Of a DNA stretch of 32,459 bases, positions 15,147 to 24,034 are shown piece after piece; the first letter of the stretch is position 1; each line of letters opens with the position of its first letter. The notes under the pieces were generated by a model that worked only from the letters and a program-made list of their open reading frames with translations, searched no databases and was not told the DNA's origin. The position numbers and the translations under genes are program-made. This stretch comes from Gp13-AA77 sp036521995 (GTDB taxonomy: Bacteria; Acidobacteriota; Terriglobia; UBA7540): contig DATDGR010000333.1 in assembly GCA_036521995.1 (NCBI GenBank), forward strand, positions 1-32,459. Reading direction: 5' to 3'.

Positions 15147-15311
15147 AGCGCTTTGATCCCGAGGCCGTGGAACAGATGTCGGTGGCCGCGAGCGGACGCT
15201 CACCGATTCAACTCTGCGTGAAAAGCTGGTGAAGAAGCGCCTTGAGGGTGCGAGACAGTTTTCCTGGGAATCCTGCGCCCGGACCACCTTGGCCGCGTTA
15301 AACAGCCTAAA
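15147..15311 (+). pseudogene. Decayed GT4 C-terminus, paralogue of the gene ending at 11979
   Basis: Translated in two frames, this stretch gives FDPEAVEQMSV and then, after a frameshift, LTDSTLREKLVKKRLEGARQ followed by FSWESCARTTLAALNSL. The same order and near-identical text (FDPESVEEMSV, LTDSAIREQL, QFSWEACARTTLAALKAL) ends the intact GT4 gene at about 11818-11979. DNA identity is also evident by eye, for example TGCGCCCGGACCAC followed by TTGGCCGCGTT. Nothing of the rest of a GT4 gene precedes it. It is therefore the 3' scar of a second GT4 gene. The 15042-15420 interval holds nothing else I can identify. Confidence 0.8.
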
Positions 15312-15420
15312 TCTCTGCGGGCTGAAACTTGACATTGGAGACTGGGGATTGGACACTGGAGGCGCGGGGTTGAAACCGGACCGCAATGTGATTCTTCACT
15401 TTCGGTGAGGGAGTAAGATC

Positions 15421-16761
15421 ATGTCAACGCTCTCGCTTCTCCTGCTGGTCACCAGTACGCTGTTGCTCCCGAAGAACGTGGGATCTGGAGGCGCGGTATT
15501 AGGAGGCCATGGCCGGCTGCTCTCAGTGTCAGCCGCACGTCCGGGTACTCCTCCTGACGAGATGGGCGGAGTCACCTTCAAGAATTTCAACGGCGCCAAC
15601 GGGTTACTCGGCCGCTCGGCGACTCAACCCCTCGGGCTGGGGTGGTTCCGTGATTGTATTGGATTGGGTACTATCGAGCCCCAGAAGGGCAAATGGGACT
15701 GGGCGACGACAGACCAGAGGGTAAACACAGCCCACGCACAGGGCGCGGAGTACCTTCCTTGTCTGCTCGGAACAGGCTGGGCCAGCACAGTTTCGACGGG
15801 CTTCGGAGCGGCCAAAAACCCTCCGGACTGGGAGGGCTTTGTGGAGCAATTCGTCGCCCACTATAGCGCGCCTCCCTTTAACCTCCGCTACTTCGAGATT
15901 TGGAACGAGCCCACTCGCCAGGCTGGATTCTGGGCCGGAACCAGCCAGCAGTTCGTTGACCAGATTTATCTTCCCGCAGCCAAGATCGTCCGCCGTCACC
16001 AGTGTTTCGTGGTTTTGGGCGGTTGGCCCTCCAGCAACTCGGTGCAAGAGCTCAATCAGGTTCTGAACTACCAAAATGCCTGGCAATGGACCGATATCGT
16101 GAACCTGCATTACCGGGACGTCTCGAGTTGGCAGCAGGTCTACAACGAATGGGTAAAGACGGGGAAGTGTCGAGGCATCTGGCAAACTGAAGTCGGTTGG
16201 AACGCAGTGCCTCGCAAACTCCCGGATCTTTATCTGAAATCGCTGTATTGGGCCCTGCAAGCGGGGTGGAGTGACCCCAATCAGTACAAGCTGTTCTGGT
16301 TTACGATCTCGGGTTCCGGGGCAGACGCCGACAAGTGCCTCCTAAGATTCGAGGGAGGCAAGTATACCCCCACCACGAACGGACAGCGGCTGGCCGTTAT
16401 GAGTGACGTCTTGAGCGGGGGCTCCCTGGCTCCTTTCAATCAATTTCAAATGACACCGGCTTTGCCTCATTCCGTTGCCACGGACGCGCCAGCAGCGTTG
16501 GGTTTCAAGGTGGGCGCAAACCGGACGGTTATCGCTTTCTACCTGGATCAAGCGACCTACACAAAGAATCCGGCGCTGGCCCTCTCGATCGGCGTGACGG
16601 CGGCTCCCCAGCACACGACATTGGTGACCGCGTCCGGCCAGCGACAGGAGCTCCAGGGCAATTTCAGCGGCGGAACCTGGCACGTCGGCGTGCCACTACG
16701 TCCGGTGCAGGCCGATTGCCCCACTTGCCTGTTTACGGTCGCTTATCTGGAACTCGAGTGA
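15421..16761 (+). CDS. Secreted clan GH-A glycoside hydrolase-like protein (GH39/GH5-like)
   Basis: The 446-residue protein has a hydrophobic N-terminal signal (residues 1-27) followed by a TIM-barrel domain. FEIWNEP at 158-164 supplies the general acid/base Glu163, and IWQTEVGW at 253-260 supplies the likely nucleophile Glu257; this pair is the hallmark of clan A. The early segment GWFRDCIGLGTIEPQKGKWDW is the usual first strand of GH39-like enzymes. A beta-sandwich-like C-terminal part (about 350-446) follows. It probably cleaves a polysaccharide outside the cytoplasm, and within an exopolysaccharide cluster it may trim or release the cluster's own polymer. ATG 15421 has GAGGGAG upstream. 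A broken relative lies at 20658-21094. Substrate and exact family are not decided. Confidence 0.8.
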   Translation: MSTLSLLLLVTSTLLLPKNVGSGGAVLGGHGRLLSVSAARPGTPPDEMGGVTFKNFNGANGLLGRSATQPLGLGWFRDCIGLGTIEPQKGKWDWATTDQRVNTAHAQGAEYLPCLLGTGWASTVSTGFGAAKNPPDWEGFVEQFVAHYSAPPFNLRYFEIWNEPTRQAGFWAGTSQQFVDQIYLPAAKIVRRHQCFVVLGGWPSSNSVQELNQVLNYQNAWQWTDIVNLHYRDVSSWQQVYNEWVKTGKCRGIWQTEVGWNAVPRKLPDLYLKSLYWALQAGWSDPNQYKLFWFTISGSGADADKCLLRFEGGKYTPTTNGQRLAVMSDVLSGGSLAPFNQFQMTPALPHSVATDAPAALGFKVGANRTVIAFYLDQATYTKNPALALSIGVTAAPQHTTLVTASGQRQELQGNFSGGTWHVGVPLRPVQADCPTCLFTVAYLELE

Positions 16762-16958
16762 GGGGACAGGACTAGCTCCGCTCCCCTTGAAAGCTCGACG
16801 GCCGGTCGGTGCCCCATGCGAGTGGGAGCGTCACGGGCCTGTTGTCTGCGAGCGACTTACGGGCCCGCATCCAATACCCAGCACGCTGAAACCCTCAAGC
16901 ACCGCTCGCGCGCTGCCTGGCACCAGACGAGTAGGTAGGAGCAGGAGACTACCAAGCT

Positions 16959-18299
16959 GTGGTCCTGATCAACGGCCTCGTAGGACTGACGCTTCTGATC
17001 GCCTTGCTGGAGAATCGGGAGCCCCTGATTCCGGCGGCGGCATTGGTCATGGTCTTGCTGTGGTCGGTTCCTCTCAGGCTTTCCAAGGGTCTGGGCTTCA
17101 GGCGGCTCGAATGGGCGATTGTGATTTGTCTCGCGTACTGGCTCCTCAACTACTCCTGGTCGACCGCGGACTTCCAAAACTTGATCTCCTACGAATTTCT
17201 TCGCCACGACGGCGCCCCCCTGGTAAGCTACACCGCCTTCCTTGGTTTTCTCGGATGGCCCTTAAAGCCTAAGCAGCTCCGGAATTTCTGGGTTATATTC
17301 GTGCTGCTGTTTGCTTTGATCGCAATTCCCAGCGTGGCCTACTGTGCGCACCTTTTCCCGGTTGAAGACGTCATGGGACGGCTGGGGACCGTCGCCTTCG
17401 AGCCAAGCATCGGCGCCCGTATGTTCGTGGGATGGTATGAAGCTCACAATACGACCGGGGGTGTCTATGCCCTGGGCAGCCTCCTGGCGCTCACGGTCGT
17501 CCGCGAGGCGAAGCTCACCCCCAAGCTCAAGCAGTTCATGTGGGTGGTCTTCCTGTGCTGCCTGGCCGGGCTTCTGTTTACTTACTCACGCGGCTCCTAT
17601 CTTGGCTTCCTGGCTGGACTTGCCCTCATCGTACCGCTGCGGAAGCTGGGAACGGTGATACGTGTAGGGCTGTTGATTGGAGTCCCTGTCGTCCTTCTGG
17701 GCGTGATGACCTCCACCGTGTTCAACCGGATCGACACCATAACAGATCCGTACTACGGCACCAATGCAGCTCGGTTCACCATCTGGGAGGACGCGCTCCA
17801 AGATATCGCAACGAGTCCTATCGTGGGCATTGGCTTTGGGCGGTTCAACGATGTCGCCGTCGATTTCAAGGGCATTAAGGGCTTGTATTGGATCGGCGTG
17901 AGCGGCAAAATCGTCAACGGTGACGACCACGCGCACAACTCATACCTGCATTTCTGGGCCGAGGGCGGGATCATCGGCTTATGGCTGACCCTTCGGGTCT
18001 GGTGGTGCGCCTGGGCCGAACTTTGTTTCTTCGAGTCTAAAATGCCGAAGTCGAGTCTGCATGTGCTCCGGAAAGCGGCCAAAGCCTGCCTGGTGGGCAC
18101 CCTCGTTATGAGCTTTACTGAACATCTTCTTGGCAGGGGCTCCGTAGTTTTGCTGCTCATGTCACTGGTTGGAATGACGCTGGCGGCATCAAGACTGGAG
18201 TGGCGCGCCGTCGAGAACGCACAAGACAAGCTTCGAGGCCGGATGCGGAGATTCCCGGGGGTGATTCAGGTGAGGCCGACGGCCACCGTCAGCCAGTAA
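16959..18299 (+). CDS. O-antigen ligase/polymerase (Wzy/WaaL) family membrane protein
   Basis: The 446-residue polytopic membrane protein has about ten or more hydrophobic helices. The central TYSRGSYLGFLAGL segment and the loop HAHNSYLHFWAEGGIIGLW (about 323-341) are the conserved parts of the O-antigen ligase domain, where the Arg and His take part in transfer of undecaprenyl-linked glycan. Such proteins either polymerise repeat units (Wzy) or ligate chains to an acceptor (WaaL), and sequence alone does not separate the two. The start is GTG at 16959 with AGGAGA about 10 bases upstream. It lies between the glycoside hydrolase and FkbM methyltransferase genes on the same strand. A second homologue is at 25144-26577. 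Confidence 0.88.
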   Translation: MVLINGLVGLTLLIALLENREPLIPAAALVMVLLWSVPLRLSKGLGFRRLEWAIVICLAYWLLNYSWSTADFQNLISYEFLRHDGAPLVSYTAFLGFLGWPLKPKQLRNFWVIFVLLFALIAIPSVAYCAHLFPVEDVMGRLGTVAFEPSIGARMFVGWYEAHNTTGGVYALGSLLALTVVREAKLTPKLKQFMWVVFLCCLAGLLFTYSRGSYLGFLAGLALIVPLRKLGTVIRVGLLIGVPVVLLGVMTSTVFNRIDTITDPYYGTNAARFTIWEDALQDIATSPIVGIGFGRFNDVAVDFKGIKGLYWIGVSGKIVNGDDHAHNSYLHFWAEGGIIGLWLTLRVWWCAWAELCFFESKMPKSSLHVLRKAAKACLVGTLVMSFTEHLLGRGSVVLLLMSLVGMTLAASRLEWRAVENAQDKLRGRMRRFPGVIQVRPTATVSQ

Positions 18300-18393
18300 C
18301 TGCTCAGGTCCAGTAGACTCAAGTTAACAGTCAAAACCAGTGTACAGTGGCGGGCGTTATCGATACCGACAAGGAGGCCGGACGACAACTCAG

Positions 18394-19311
18394 ATGCTGT
18401 CAGGGCTCGTTTTCAGGATGATTCGTACCCTCAAGGTTGCACTGTTCATTTTCGAAAGAAAGCAAACTCCTCAGCGGTTAGCGCTTTTCTTGACCTATGT
18501 GAGACTTGAGATCAAGGATCTTCTCCATCCGGGGACGCCTAAGTCAGGCGTCGTCCGCGAGAATATTCTCGGATTTCAAGTCGAGTCCTTCAGCTACGGC
18601 GCTCTCATTTTTCTTTTTGTGGAGATCTTTGCGGATATGGGGTACTACTTCGAGTCAGGTTCGAAGTGCCCTCTTATCATCGACGCCGGCAGCAATATCG
18701 GCATGGCTTTGCTTTTCTTCAAATGGTTGTATTCGAATGCGAGGGTGTTGGCCTTCGAACCTGAAGACAGGACCTTTCAGCTCTTACGTCGTAATGTAGA
18801 GCGAAACCGCCTAACGGACGTGACGCTCTACAACAAGGCGCTTGGAGACTCGGCCGGCGTGGTCCCGTTCCATTACAGCACAGGCGATCCGAGCGCCCTG
18901 AGTATGAGCATGAGGGAGCGTTCCGGACTGGACTCGTCGACGTCGGTCGAGTGCGCACCATTGTCAGACTACATCGAGCGGGAAGTGGATTTCCTGAAGA
19001 TGGACATCGAGGGCGCCGAACAGCTTGTAATCTCCGAGTTGGACCGCTCCGGCAAGCTGAAATACATTCGAGAAATGGTGATCGAATACCATCACCACCA
19101 CGTTGGACCCCGAGACGACGCGCTTTCCGAGACCCTGGCTATTTTACAGAGGAACGACTTTGGATATCAAATCAAAAGCTTTGGACGCAGGCTTTTCCCT
19201 AGGGGTACATTTCAAGCGCTGCTCCTCTATGCGTATCGAAAACAAGATCTGGCCGCCACTGGAGAGTGTTGCGGCGACCGCGCGCTACCACTGGGTGGGG
19301 GTGGGGAATAG
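18394..19311 (+). CDS. FkbM family SAM-dependent methyltransferase
   Basis: The 305-residue protein has an FkbM-type methyltransferase domain. Motif I is LIIDAGSNIGMALLFF (about 94-109), and ARVLAFEPEDRTFQLLRRNV is the acidic loop region. VDFLKMDIEGAEQLVI is the family's signature. FkbM enzymes O-methylate sugars or polyketides; here a polysaccharide sugar is the sensible acceptor. Start choice is uncertain. AGGAGG at 18371-18376 is 17 bases before the ATG at 18394, longer than ideal, and an upstream GTG at 18340 and a downstream ATG at 18418 are also in frame. The last 20 residues are poorly conserved and may reflect read-through into non-homologous sequence. It is followed 87 bases later by the GT9 gene. 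Confidence 0.87.
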   Translation: MLSGLVFRMIRTLKVALFIFERKQTPQRLALFLTYVRLEIKDLLHPGTPKSGVVRENILGFQVESFSYGALIFLFVEIFADMGYYFESGSKCPLIIDAGSNIGMALLFFKWLYSNARVLAFEPEDRTFQLLRRNVERNRLTDVTLYNKALGDSAGVVPFHYSTGDPSALSMSMRERSGLDSSTSVECAPLSDYIEREVDFLKMDIEGAEQLVISELDRSGKLKYIREMVIEYHHHHVGPRDDALSETLAILQRNDFGYQIKSFGRRLFPRGTFQALLLYAYRKQDLAATGECCGDRALPLGGGGE

Positions 19312-19324
19312 CGCAAGGCGTTCA

Positions 19325-19340
19325 GTCCCGAGCCCGGGAC
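19325..19340 (+). repeat. Short perfect hairpin between fkbM-like and GT9 genes
   Basis: GTCCCG at 19325-19330 pairs exactly with CGGGAC at 19335-19340 around an AGCC loop. There is no T-run, so it is not an intrinsic terminator. It might stabilise or attenuate the polycistronic message, or be chance in GC-rich DNA. Confidence 0.35.
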
Positions 19341-19398
19341 CGCGGGTGGCGTCGGGACAGCGGGTGGACGGCAAGCTGGGCGCTCGAGGGCCTAGGCA

Positions 19399-20631
19399 AT
19401 GAGCTTTTCACCGCCTTCCCTCCCCGCCCAGGAACAATGCTCGGAAGCCGCCGTTCTTGCACGCTACCGCGGTCGTTACAGGATACAGGACGCTGTCTTT
19501 GCTATTTTCGACCGCCTCCTGCGCATCGTGATCAGATCACGAAAGCCGCCCAAGCTACCAGAACACCCGCGGCGCATCTTACTGGTCAATGCGGGGCATT
19601 TGGGCGACGCGGTGATGTCAACCGCGCTCTTTCCCGTGCTTAGAGATGCTTTTCCTGAAGCCAGCCTTGGTTTTCTGACGGGAACCTACTCGCGCGCAGT
19701 CATCGAGGGACACCCTTTCCTGGATCGGGTGCACTTTTTGGATCACTGGTATGCCTCGCGCTCCGGTGAAGGACGCGTCGTCGGAGCCCTGGAGTACTAC
19801 CTGCGCGCCTTCCCAGCCATGGTCCAGGAGCTGCGGGCGGCAAAATACGATGTGGCGCTCGACTTGCACGCCTGGTTTCCCAATTTTGTGCCGTTGCTGT
19901 GGCGCGCCCAGATCCCTATTCGCATCGGATTTTCCCGCCTCGGGCTCGGAGCTCTCCTGACTCACGGCCAGGCCTACGCCTATGACCGCCGCCACGAGCT
20001 TGAGCACCAGCTCGATCTGCTCCGGCTCTGGGGTCTTCCGGAAAAGAGCGTTTCCCTTGCGCGGCCCACGCTCGCGCCGGTGTCAGAAGAAGCGCGGTGC
20101 CGCGTCCGCGCTCTCATGGGCGGAAGGATTCGCTACCATGTCCTCCACCCGGCCTCGAGCACGCCCGTCAGGGACTGGACTCTCGCGAGTTGGGCAGAGC
20201 TCGCGCGCAATCTTCAAGAACAAGGCGTGGCACCCGTCATTACCGGTGCTGGCCACCGGGACGCCGCAATGGCGCAGGCGATTTCGCAGGCAGTCCCGGA
20301 AGCCATCAACACGGTGGGCCAGCTCTCTTGGGAGGAGTTACTAGCGCTCTTGGCGGAGGCTGAAGTGGTCTACAGCGTGGAGACGTCGATTGGGCATGCG
20401 GCGGCGGCGCTCGGCAGGCCCGTAGTTGCTATCTACGGCAGCATGGCAGACCCGGCGCACTGGGCACCGCTGGGCTCGCGGGTGGTCACGAAGCCCCAGC
20501 CCTGTTCGCCCTGCTTCAACAAACATGGCTGCTCGCATCGGTCATGTATTGTCCACATCACCGTTCAAGATGTCGAGGAAGCTGCACGCCTTGAAATGAA
20601 TCCTACCTTGCCCCTGGGTCAGCCGAACTGA
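19399..20631 (+). CDS. GT9 family glycosyltransferase (heptosyltransferase-like)
   Basis: The 410-residue GT-B enzyme resembles ADP-heptose:LPS heptosyltransferases. After an N-terminal extension of about 55 residues, ILLVNAGHLGDAVMSTALFP is the family's donor-side GxxGD entry motif. HPASSTPVRDWTLASWAELA replaces the usual HPGA...KRW motif. SVETSIGHAAAALGRPVVAIYG carries the conserved acidic/His and glycine loop. A cysteine cluster (CSPCFNKHGCSHRSC, near 384-398) is also found in many GT9 members. The ATG at 19399 opens the frame with no strong ribosome binding site. The nearby gmhA homologue at 22366 makes a heptose donor possible, although GT9 enzymes may use other sugars. It is cytoplasmic or peripheral to the membrane. 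Confidence 0.88.
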   Translation: MSFSPPSLPAQEQCSEAAVLARYRGRYRIQDAVFAIFDRLLRIVIRSRKPPKLPEHPRRILLVNAGHLGDAVMSTALFPVLRDAFPEASLGFLTGTYSRAVIEGHPFLDRVHFLDHWYASRSGEGRVVGALEYYLRAFPAMVQELRAAKYDVALDLHAWFPNFVPLLWRAQIPIRIGFSRLGLGALLTHGQAYAYDRRHELEHQLDLLRLWGLPEKSVSLARPTLAPVSEEARCRVRALMGGRIRYHVLHPASSTPVRDWTLASWAELARNLQEQGVAPVITGAGHRDAAMAQAISQAVPEAINTVGQLSWEELLALLAEAEVVYSVETSIGHAAAALGRPVVAIYGSMADPAHWAPLGSRVVTKPQPCSPCFNKHGCSHRSCIVHITVQDVEEAARLEMNPTLPLGQPN

Positions 20632-20657
20632 CAAGCTTTATGTCATAATCAGCCATC

Positions 20658-21094
20658 ATGAGATGCACGACGTTAGCGCTCTGGGTGTGCTTTTGCCTGC
20701 CTTCTAGAGGCCCTCTTCACGGCCAGACGCTTCCCAACCCGGTCGTTCCCGACGGCTTGGGATTGAATATTCACAGGACTGACCTGGGGCCGGCTGAACT
20801 GAATATGCTTTCCGCCACCGGCGCGCGCTGGGTCCGCATGGATCTTACCTGGGCCGCGACCAAGCATCAGAAAGGCAAGTACGACTTCTCCGCGTACGAC
20901 CGCCTCGTGACCTCGCCGTCACCATACCGGCCAGCCCTGGCACGTTCCGCGCGGCGACGAATACGGGCCGGGAGGGTTCGCCAGTGACCGCTGGCTCGCA
21001 AGGCTTAAGGATCACACTGACGACCTCCCCCCAATACTTTCAGCCGGAGCGACCCAATCAACGACTCAGTGCAGCAGCCGATGGCGGCCAGTGA
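20658..21094 (+). pseudogene. Glycoside hydrolase gene with the middle deleted
   Basis: The first part (20658 to about 20910) encodes a signal peptide and then VPDGLGLNIHRTDLGPAELN, RWVRMDLTWAATKHQKGKYD and FSAYDRLV, the N-terminal strand and helix of a clan-A glycoside hydrolase barrel. From about 20918 a different frame gives VTIPASPGTFRAATNTGREG and then a stretch ending at TGA 21092-21094; this looks like the C-terminal tail of the same kind of protein. The catalytic barrel, with both glutamates, is missing, so about 300 residues have been lost. The tail overlaps the start of the following GT4 gene by some 14 bases. It is related in type to the intact hydrolase at 15421. Confidence 0.65.
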
Positions 21095-22256
21095 GTTGGT
21101 GCGCCGAGGTCTTGGTCAGCTTCGAGTTGCCATCGTTCATTACTGGCTGGTTTCGCGCCGCGGCGGGGAGCATGTGGTCGAAGCGCTCGGGGAGATGTTT
21201 CCCCAAGCAGACATCTTCACGCTGGTTTACGATCCTAAGCAGACCTCCGAAAACATTCGGCGGCATCGCATCCATACTTCGTTTCTGCAATCGATCCCCT
21301 TTGCTCGCCGAGCTTACCGGTCGCTGCTTCCGCTGATGCCCATGGCGCTGGAGCAGTTCGATCTGCGCGGCTACGACCTTGTGATCAGCAACGAATCCGG
21401 TCCGGCCAAGGGCGTGCTGACCGATCCCGAGACCTGCCATATCTGCTACTGCCACTCGCCCATGCGTTACGCCTGGAACATGTACCAGGACTACCGGCAC
21501 GGCGCGGGCCGGCTGCAGCGGCTCTTTATTCCTCCTTTAATGAGCCGCATCCGTCAATGGGACCAACTGACGGCTGACCGCGTGGACTATTTCGTGGCCA
21601 GCTCCAGAAACGGGGAGCGGCGCATCCGGAAATTCTATCGGCGGGACGCCCAGGTGATCTATCCTCCCGTGGACCTCTCGTCGTTCTCCATCAGCCAACC
21701 GGAAGATTTCTATCTGGTGGTGAGCCAACTGGTGGCCTACAAGCGGATTGATCTGGCGGTCGCGGCCTGTAGTAAACTGAACAGGCGCCTGGTCGTGATC
21801 GGGTCCGGCGCAGAGCTTGGCAGGTTGCGGCGGATGGCAGGCCCCTCGGTGACGTTCCTTGGCTCCCAGCCCGAAGATGTGGTGCGGGATCACTATCGAC
21901 GCTGCCGAGCGTTCCTATTTCCCGGCGAGGAAGATATCGGGCTGACACCCATCGAGGCCCAGGCCAGCGGAAGACCGGTCATTGCATACGCCAAGGGTGG
22001 CGCCTTGGAGACTGTCATAGGGTATCGGCCAGAGAGCACGATTGGGCCGGAAAGCTGCACGGGCTTGTTTTTTTCTGTTCAGACGGTCGATGGCATGATT
22101 GAGGCCCTGAGGCGGTTCGAGGCCGTTGAAGAACGCTTTGTTCCAACCTTGGCCCGTTCTCACGCCGAGCGTTTCGACATTTCCCGATTCAAGGCCGAGA
22201 TGAGCGCATTCGTCGCCGACAAAATGAGCGAGTTTCAACTTTCCGGTTCGGTCTAG
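21081..22256 (+). CDS. GT4 family glycosyltransferase (WbaZ-like mannosyltransferase)
   Basis: The 391-residue GT-B enzyme begins VAIVHYWLVSRRGGEHVVEA (the N-terminal glycine-rich loop). It has CYCHSPMRYAWNMYQDY, the diagnostic block of WbaZ-type mannosyl/rhamnosyl transferases. The donor half includes VVSQLVAYKRIDLAVAAC, and the signature is FPGEEDIGLTPIEAQASGRP (about 279-298). The donor is probably a GDP-sugar, which fits the GDP-6-deoxy sugar genes 0.8 kb downstream. Possible starts are GTG 21069, ATG 21081 and GTG 21091; none has a clear ribosome binding site and ATG 21081 is preferred. The 5' end overlaps the hydrolase remnant, so the present start may have been shaped by that deletion. 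Confidence 0.88.
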   Translation: MAASELVRRGLGQLRVAIVHYWLVSRRGGEHVVEALGEMFPQADIFTLVYDPKQTSENIRRHRIHTSFLQSIPFARRAYRSLLPLMPMALEQFDLRGYDLVISNESGPAKGVLTDPETCHICYCHSPMRYAWNMYQDYRHGAGRLQRLFIPPLMSRIRQWDQLTADRVDYFVASSRNGERRIRKFYRRDAQVIYPPVDLSSFSISQPEDFYLVVSQLVAYKRIDLAVAACSKLNRRLVVIGSGAELGRLRRMAGPSVTFLGSQPEDVVRDHYRRCRAFLFPGEEDIGLTPIEAQASGRPVIAYAKGGALETVIGYRPESTIGPESCTGLFFSVQTVDGMIEALRRFEAVEERFVPTLARSHAERFDISRFKAEMSAFVADKMSEFQLSGSV

Positions 22257-22365
22257 GATCGCCGCCGGTCTTTTGCAGCAGATTTTCCTCGAGCATTCCG
22301 TGTTGGCTGAAGAGTCTGACTTTAAAGGAATAGTGTGCAATTATTGCTCACTTTGAGGTGTGGTC

Positions 22366-23025
22366 ATGACCGGTAGCCGTTCCGAATCAAGCATTGATTT
22401 CATTGAGCTTATGAATCGGCGGACCCAGGAAAGTATCGCAGTCAGCCGAGTTATGTTGGAAGATCGCGGACTCCTGAACAGTCTAGAAAGAATAGCGGAG
22501 GAGACCAGCCGGGCGCTGACGGCGGGCGGGAAGGTGCTCCTGTTTGGAAACGGGGGTAGCGCCGCCGATGCGCAGCACATCGCGGCCGAACTCGTGGGTC
22601 GTTACCGGCGCGAACGCCGCGGACTGCCGGCCTTGGCGCTGACCGTCAACTCGTCATCCGTCACCGCCATCGCCAATGACTACGGCTTTGACCAGGTTTT
22701 TGCACGCCAAGTGGAGGCTCTGGGCGTGCGCGGCGACATTGTCTTCGGCATTTCGACCAGTGGCAATTCGCCGAACGTGCTGCGCGGCGTTGAAGCTGCG
22801 AAATCCAGAGGCATGATCGCTGTCGGCTTGACTGGGAGAGCGGGCGGGAACTTGAAGGCCAAGGTTGACTACTGCCTTCAAGTGCCCTCCGACGACACGC
22901 CCCACATCCAAGAGGCGCATCTCCTTCTCGGGCACATCTTGTGCGAGTACGTTGAGGAGTCGCTCTTCACGGGGACGGCGGGTGGAGGCTGGAATCCGGT
23001 TGAGCTTGCCCGGCAGCGCACGTGA
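22366..23025 (+). CDS. gmhA: Phosphoheptose isomerase-like SIS-domain protein
   Basis: The 219-residue protein belongs to the GmhA group, which turns sedoheptulose 7-phosphate into D-glycero-D-manno-heptose 7-phosphate, the first step of ADP- and GDP-heptose synthesis. The SIS-domain phosphate loop is LFGNGGSAADAQHIAAE with the His/Glu pair of the active site. SVTAIANDYGFDQVFARQ and GISTSGNSPNVLRG are both strongly conserved, and IQEAHLLLGHILCEY carries the Gln and the second His. The ATG at 22366 has GAGG 8 bases upstream; a GTG six bases earlier is unlikely. It is followed after 16 bases by the gmd homologue, in one operon with rmd. A DiaA-like role is less likely given this context. Confidence 0.88.
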   Translation: MTGSRSESSIDFIELMNRRTQESIAVSRVMLEDRGLLNSLERIAEETSRALTAGGKVLLFGNGGSAADAQHIAAELVGRYRRERRGLPALALTVNSSSVTAIANDYGFDQVFARQVEALGVRGDIVFGISTSGNSPNVLRGVEAAKSRGMIAVGLTGRAGGNLKAKVDYCLQVPSDDTPHIQEAHLLLGHILCEYVEESLFTGTAGGGWNPVELARQRT

Positions 23026-23041
23026 TCGAACGGGAGGATTG

Positions 23042-24034
23042 GTGACTAAGAGCGCTTTGATTACAGGAATCACCGGCCAGGACGGCTCGTACCTGGCCGA
23101 ATTTCTGTTGGAGAAGGGTTATAAAGTATTCGGGTTGGTGCGGCGCTCGAGCACCATCAACTTCGAGCGGCTGGCGCACCTGCAGGACCGCATCGAACTG
23201 CTTCCGGGAGATCTCCTCGACCAGAGTTCGCTGATGACCGCGCTCAACCAGAGCGAGGCCGAAGAGGTGTACAACCTTGCCTCGCAGTCCTTCGTGCCGA
23301 CTTCCTGGAACCAGCCCGTACTCACCGGAGAATTTACGGCGCTGGGCGTCACGCGCATGCTGGAGGCAGTGCGGGTGGTGAATCCGAGGATTCGCTTCTA
23401 TCAGGCGTCGTCGAGCGAGATGTTCGGCGCCGTGAAAGAGAGCCCGCAGAGCGAATCCACGCGCTTTCATCCCCGGAGCCCCTACGGTGTGGCCAAGCTT
23501 TACGGCCACTGGATCACGGTAAATTATCGCGAAAGCTACGGGATATTTGCATGCTCCGGGATTCTTTTCAATCACGAGTCGCCCCGGCGCGGCTTAGAAT
23601 TTGTTACCCGGAAGGTGAGTTACGGAGTGGCCCGCATCAAACGAGGCCTTGAGCGTAAGCTGCGTCTGGGGAACCTTGACGCGGAGCGGGATTGGGGATT
23701 CACGGGCGACTACGTGCGGGCGATGTGGCTGATGCTTCAACAGGATGAAGCCCAGGACTACGTGGTGGCCACCGGCCTGACGTACTCCGTTCGCAGGCTG
23801 GTCGAACTGGCTTTCGCGCACGTCGGTCTGAACCCTCGCGACCACGTTGAGACTGATCCGGCTTTGCTTCGGCCGGCCGAGGTCTACCACTTGAAGGGGG
23901 ACGCGAGCAAGGCGCAACGCGAACTAGGCTGGCAGCCGACCGTGAGCTTCGAGGGGCTGGTCGCTATGATGGTGGAGGCTGACCTGAAGACCCTCGAGAA
24001 GCAGGCGAGGGGGCCCGTCGGGAGCGCACCATGA
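23042..24034 (+). CDS. gmd: GDP-mannose 4,6-dehydratase
   Basis: The 330-residue extended short-chain dehydrogenase converts GDP-mannose to GDP-4-keto-6-deoxymannose. The NADP-binding loop is ITGITGQDGSYLAEFLLEKG near the N-terminus. SSSEMFG (about 123) and the YGVAK motif (about 148-152) form the catalytic set. GILFNHESPRRGLEFVTRKV and RLGNLDAERDWGFTGDYV are the diagnostic blocks of Gmd. Its general form is close to the shorter Gmd that works with Rmd in D-rhamnan synthesis in pseudomonads. The start is GTG at 23042 behind GGGAGG; the longer open frame from 22865 would lie inside gmhA. It overlaps the following rmd gene by four bases (ATGA). A GDP-manno-heptose 4,6-dehydratase role is an alternative because gmhA is adjacent. 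Confidence 0.9.
   Translation: MTKSALITGITGQDGSYLAEFLLEKGYKVFGLVRRSSTINFERLAHLQDRIELLPGDLLDQSSLMTALNQSEAEEVYNLASQSFVPTSWNQPVLTGEFTALGVTRMLEAVRVVNPRIRFYQASSSEMFGAVKESPQSESTRFHPRSPYGVAKLYGHWITVNYRESYGIFACSGILFNHESPRRGLEFVTRKVSYGVARIKRGLERKLRLGNLDAERDWGFTGDYVRAMWLMLQQDEAQDYVVATGLTYSVRRLVELAFAHVGLNPRDHVETDPALLRPAEVYHLKGDASKAQRELGWQPTVSFEGLVAMMVEADLKTLEKQARGPVGSAP

Noticed and set aside
22865..23041. N-terminal extension of the gmd frame.
   Set aside because: The extension lies inside gmhA in another frame; GTG 23042 has a strong GGGAGG site and gives the family N-terminus.
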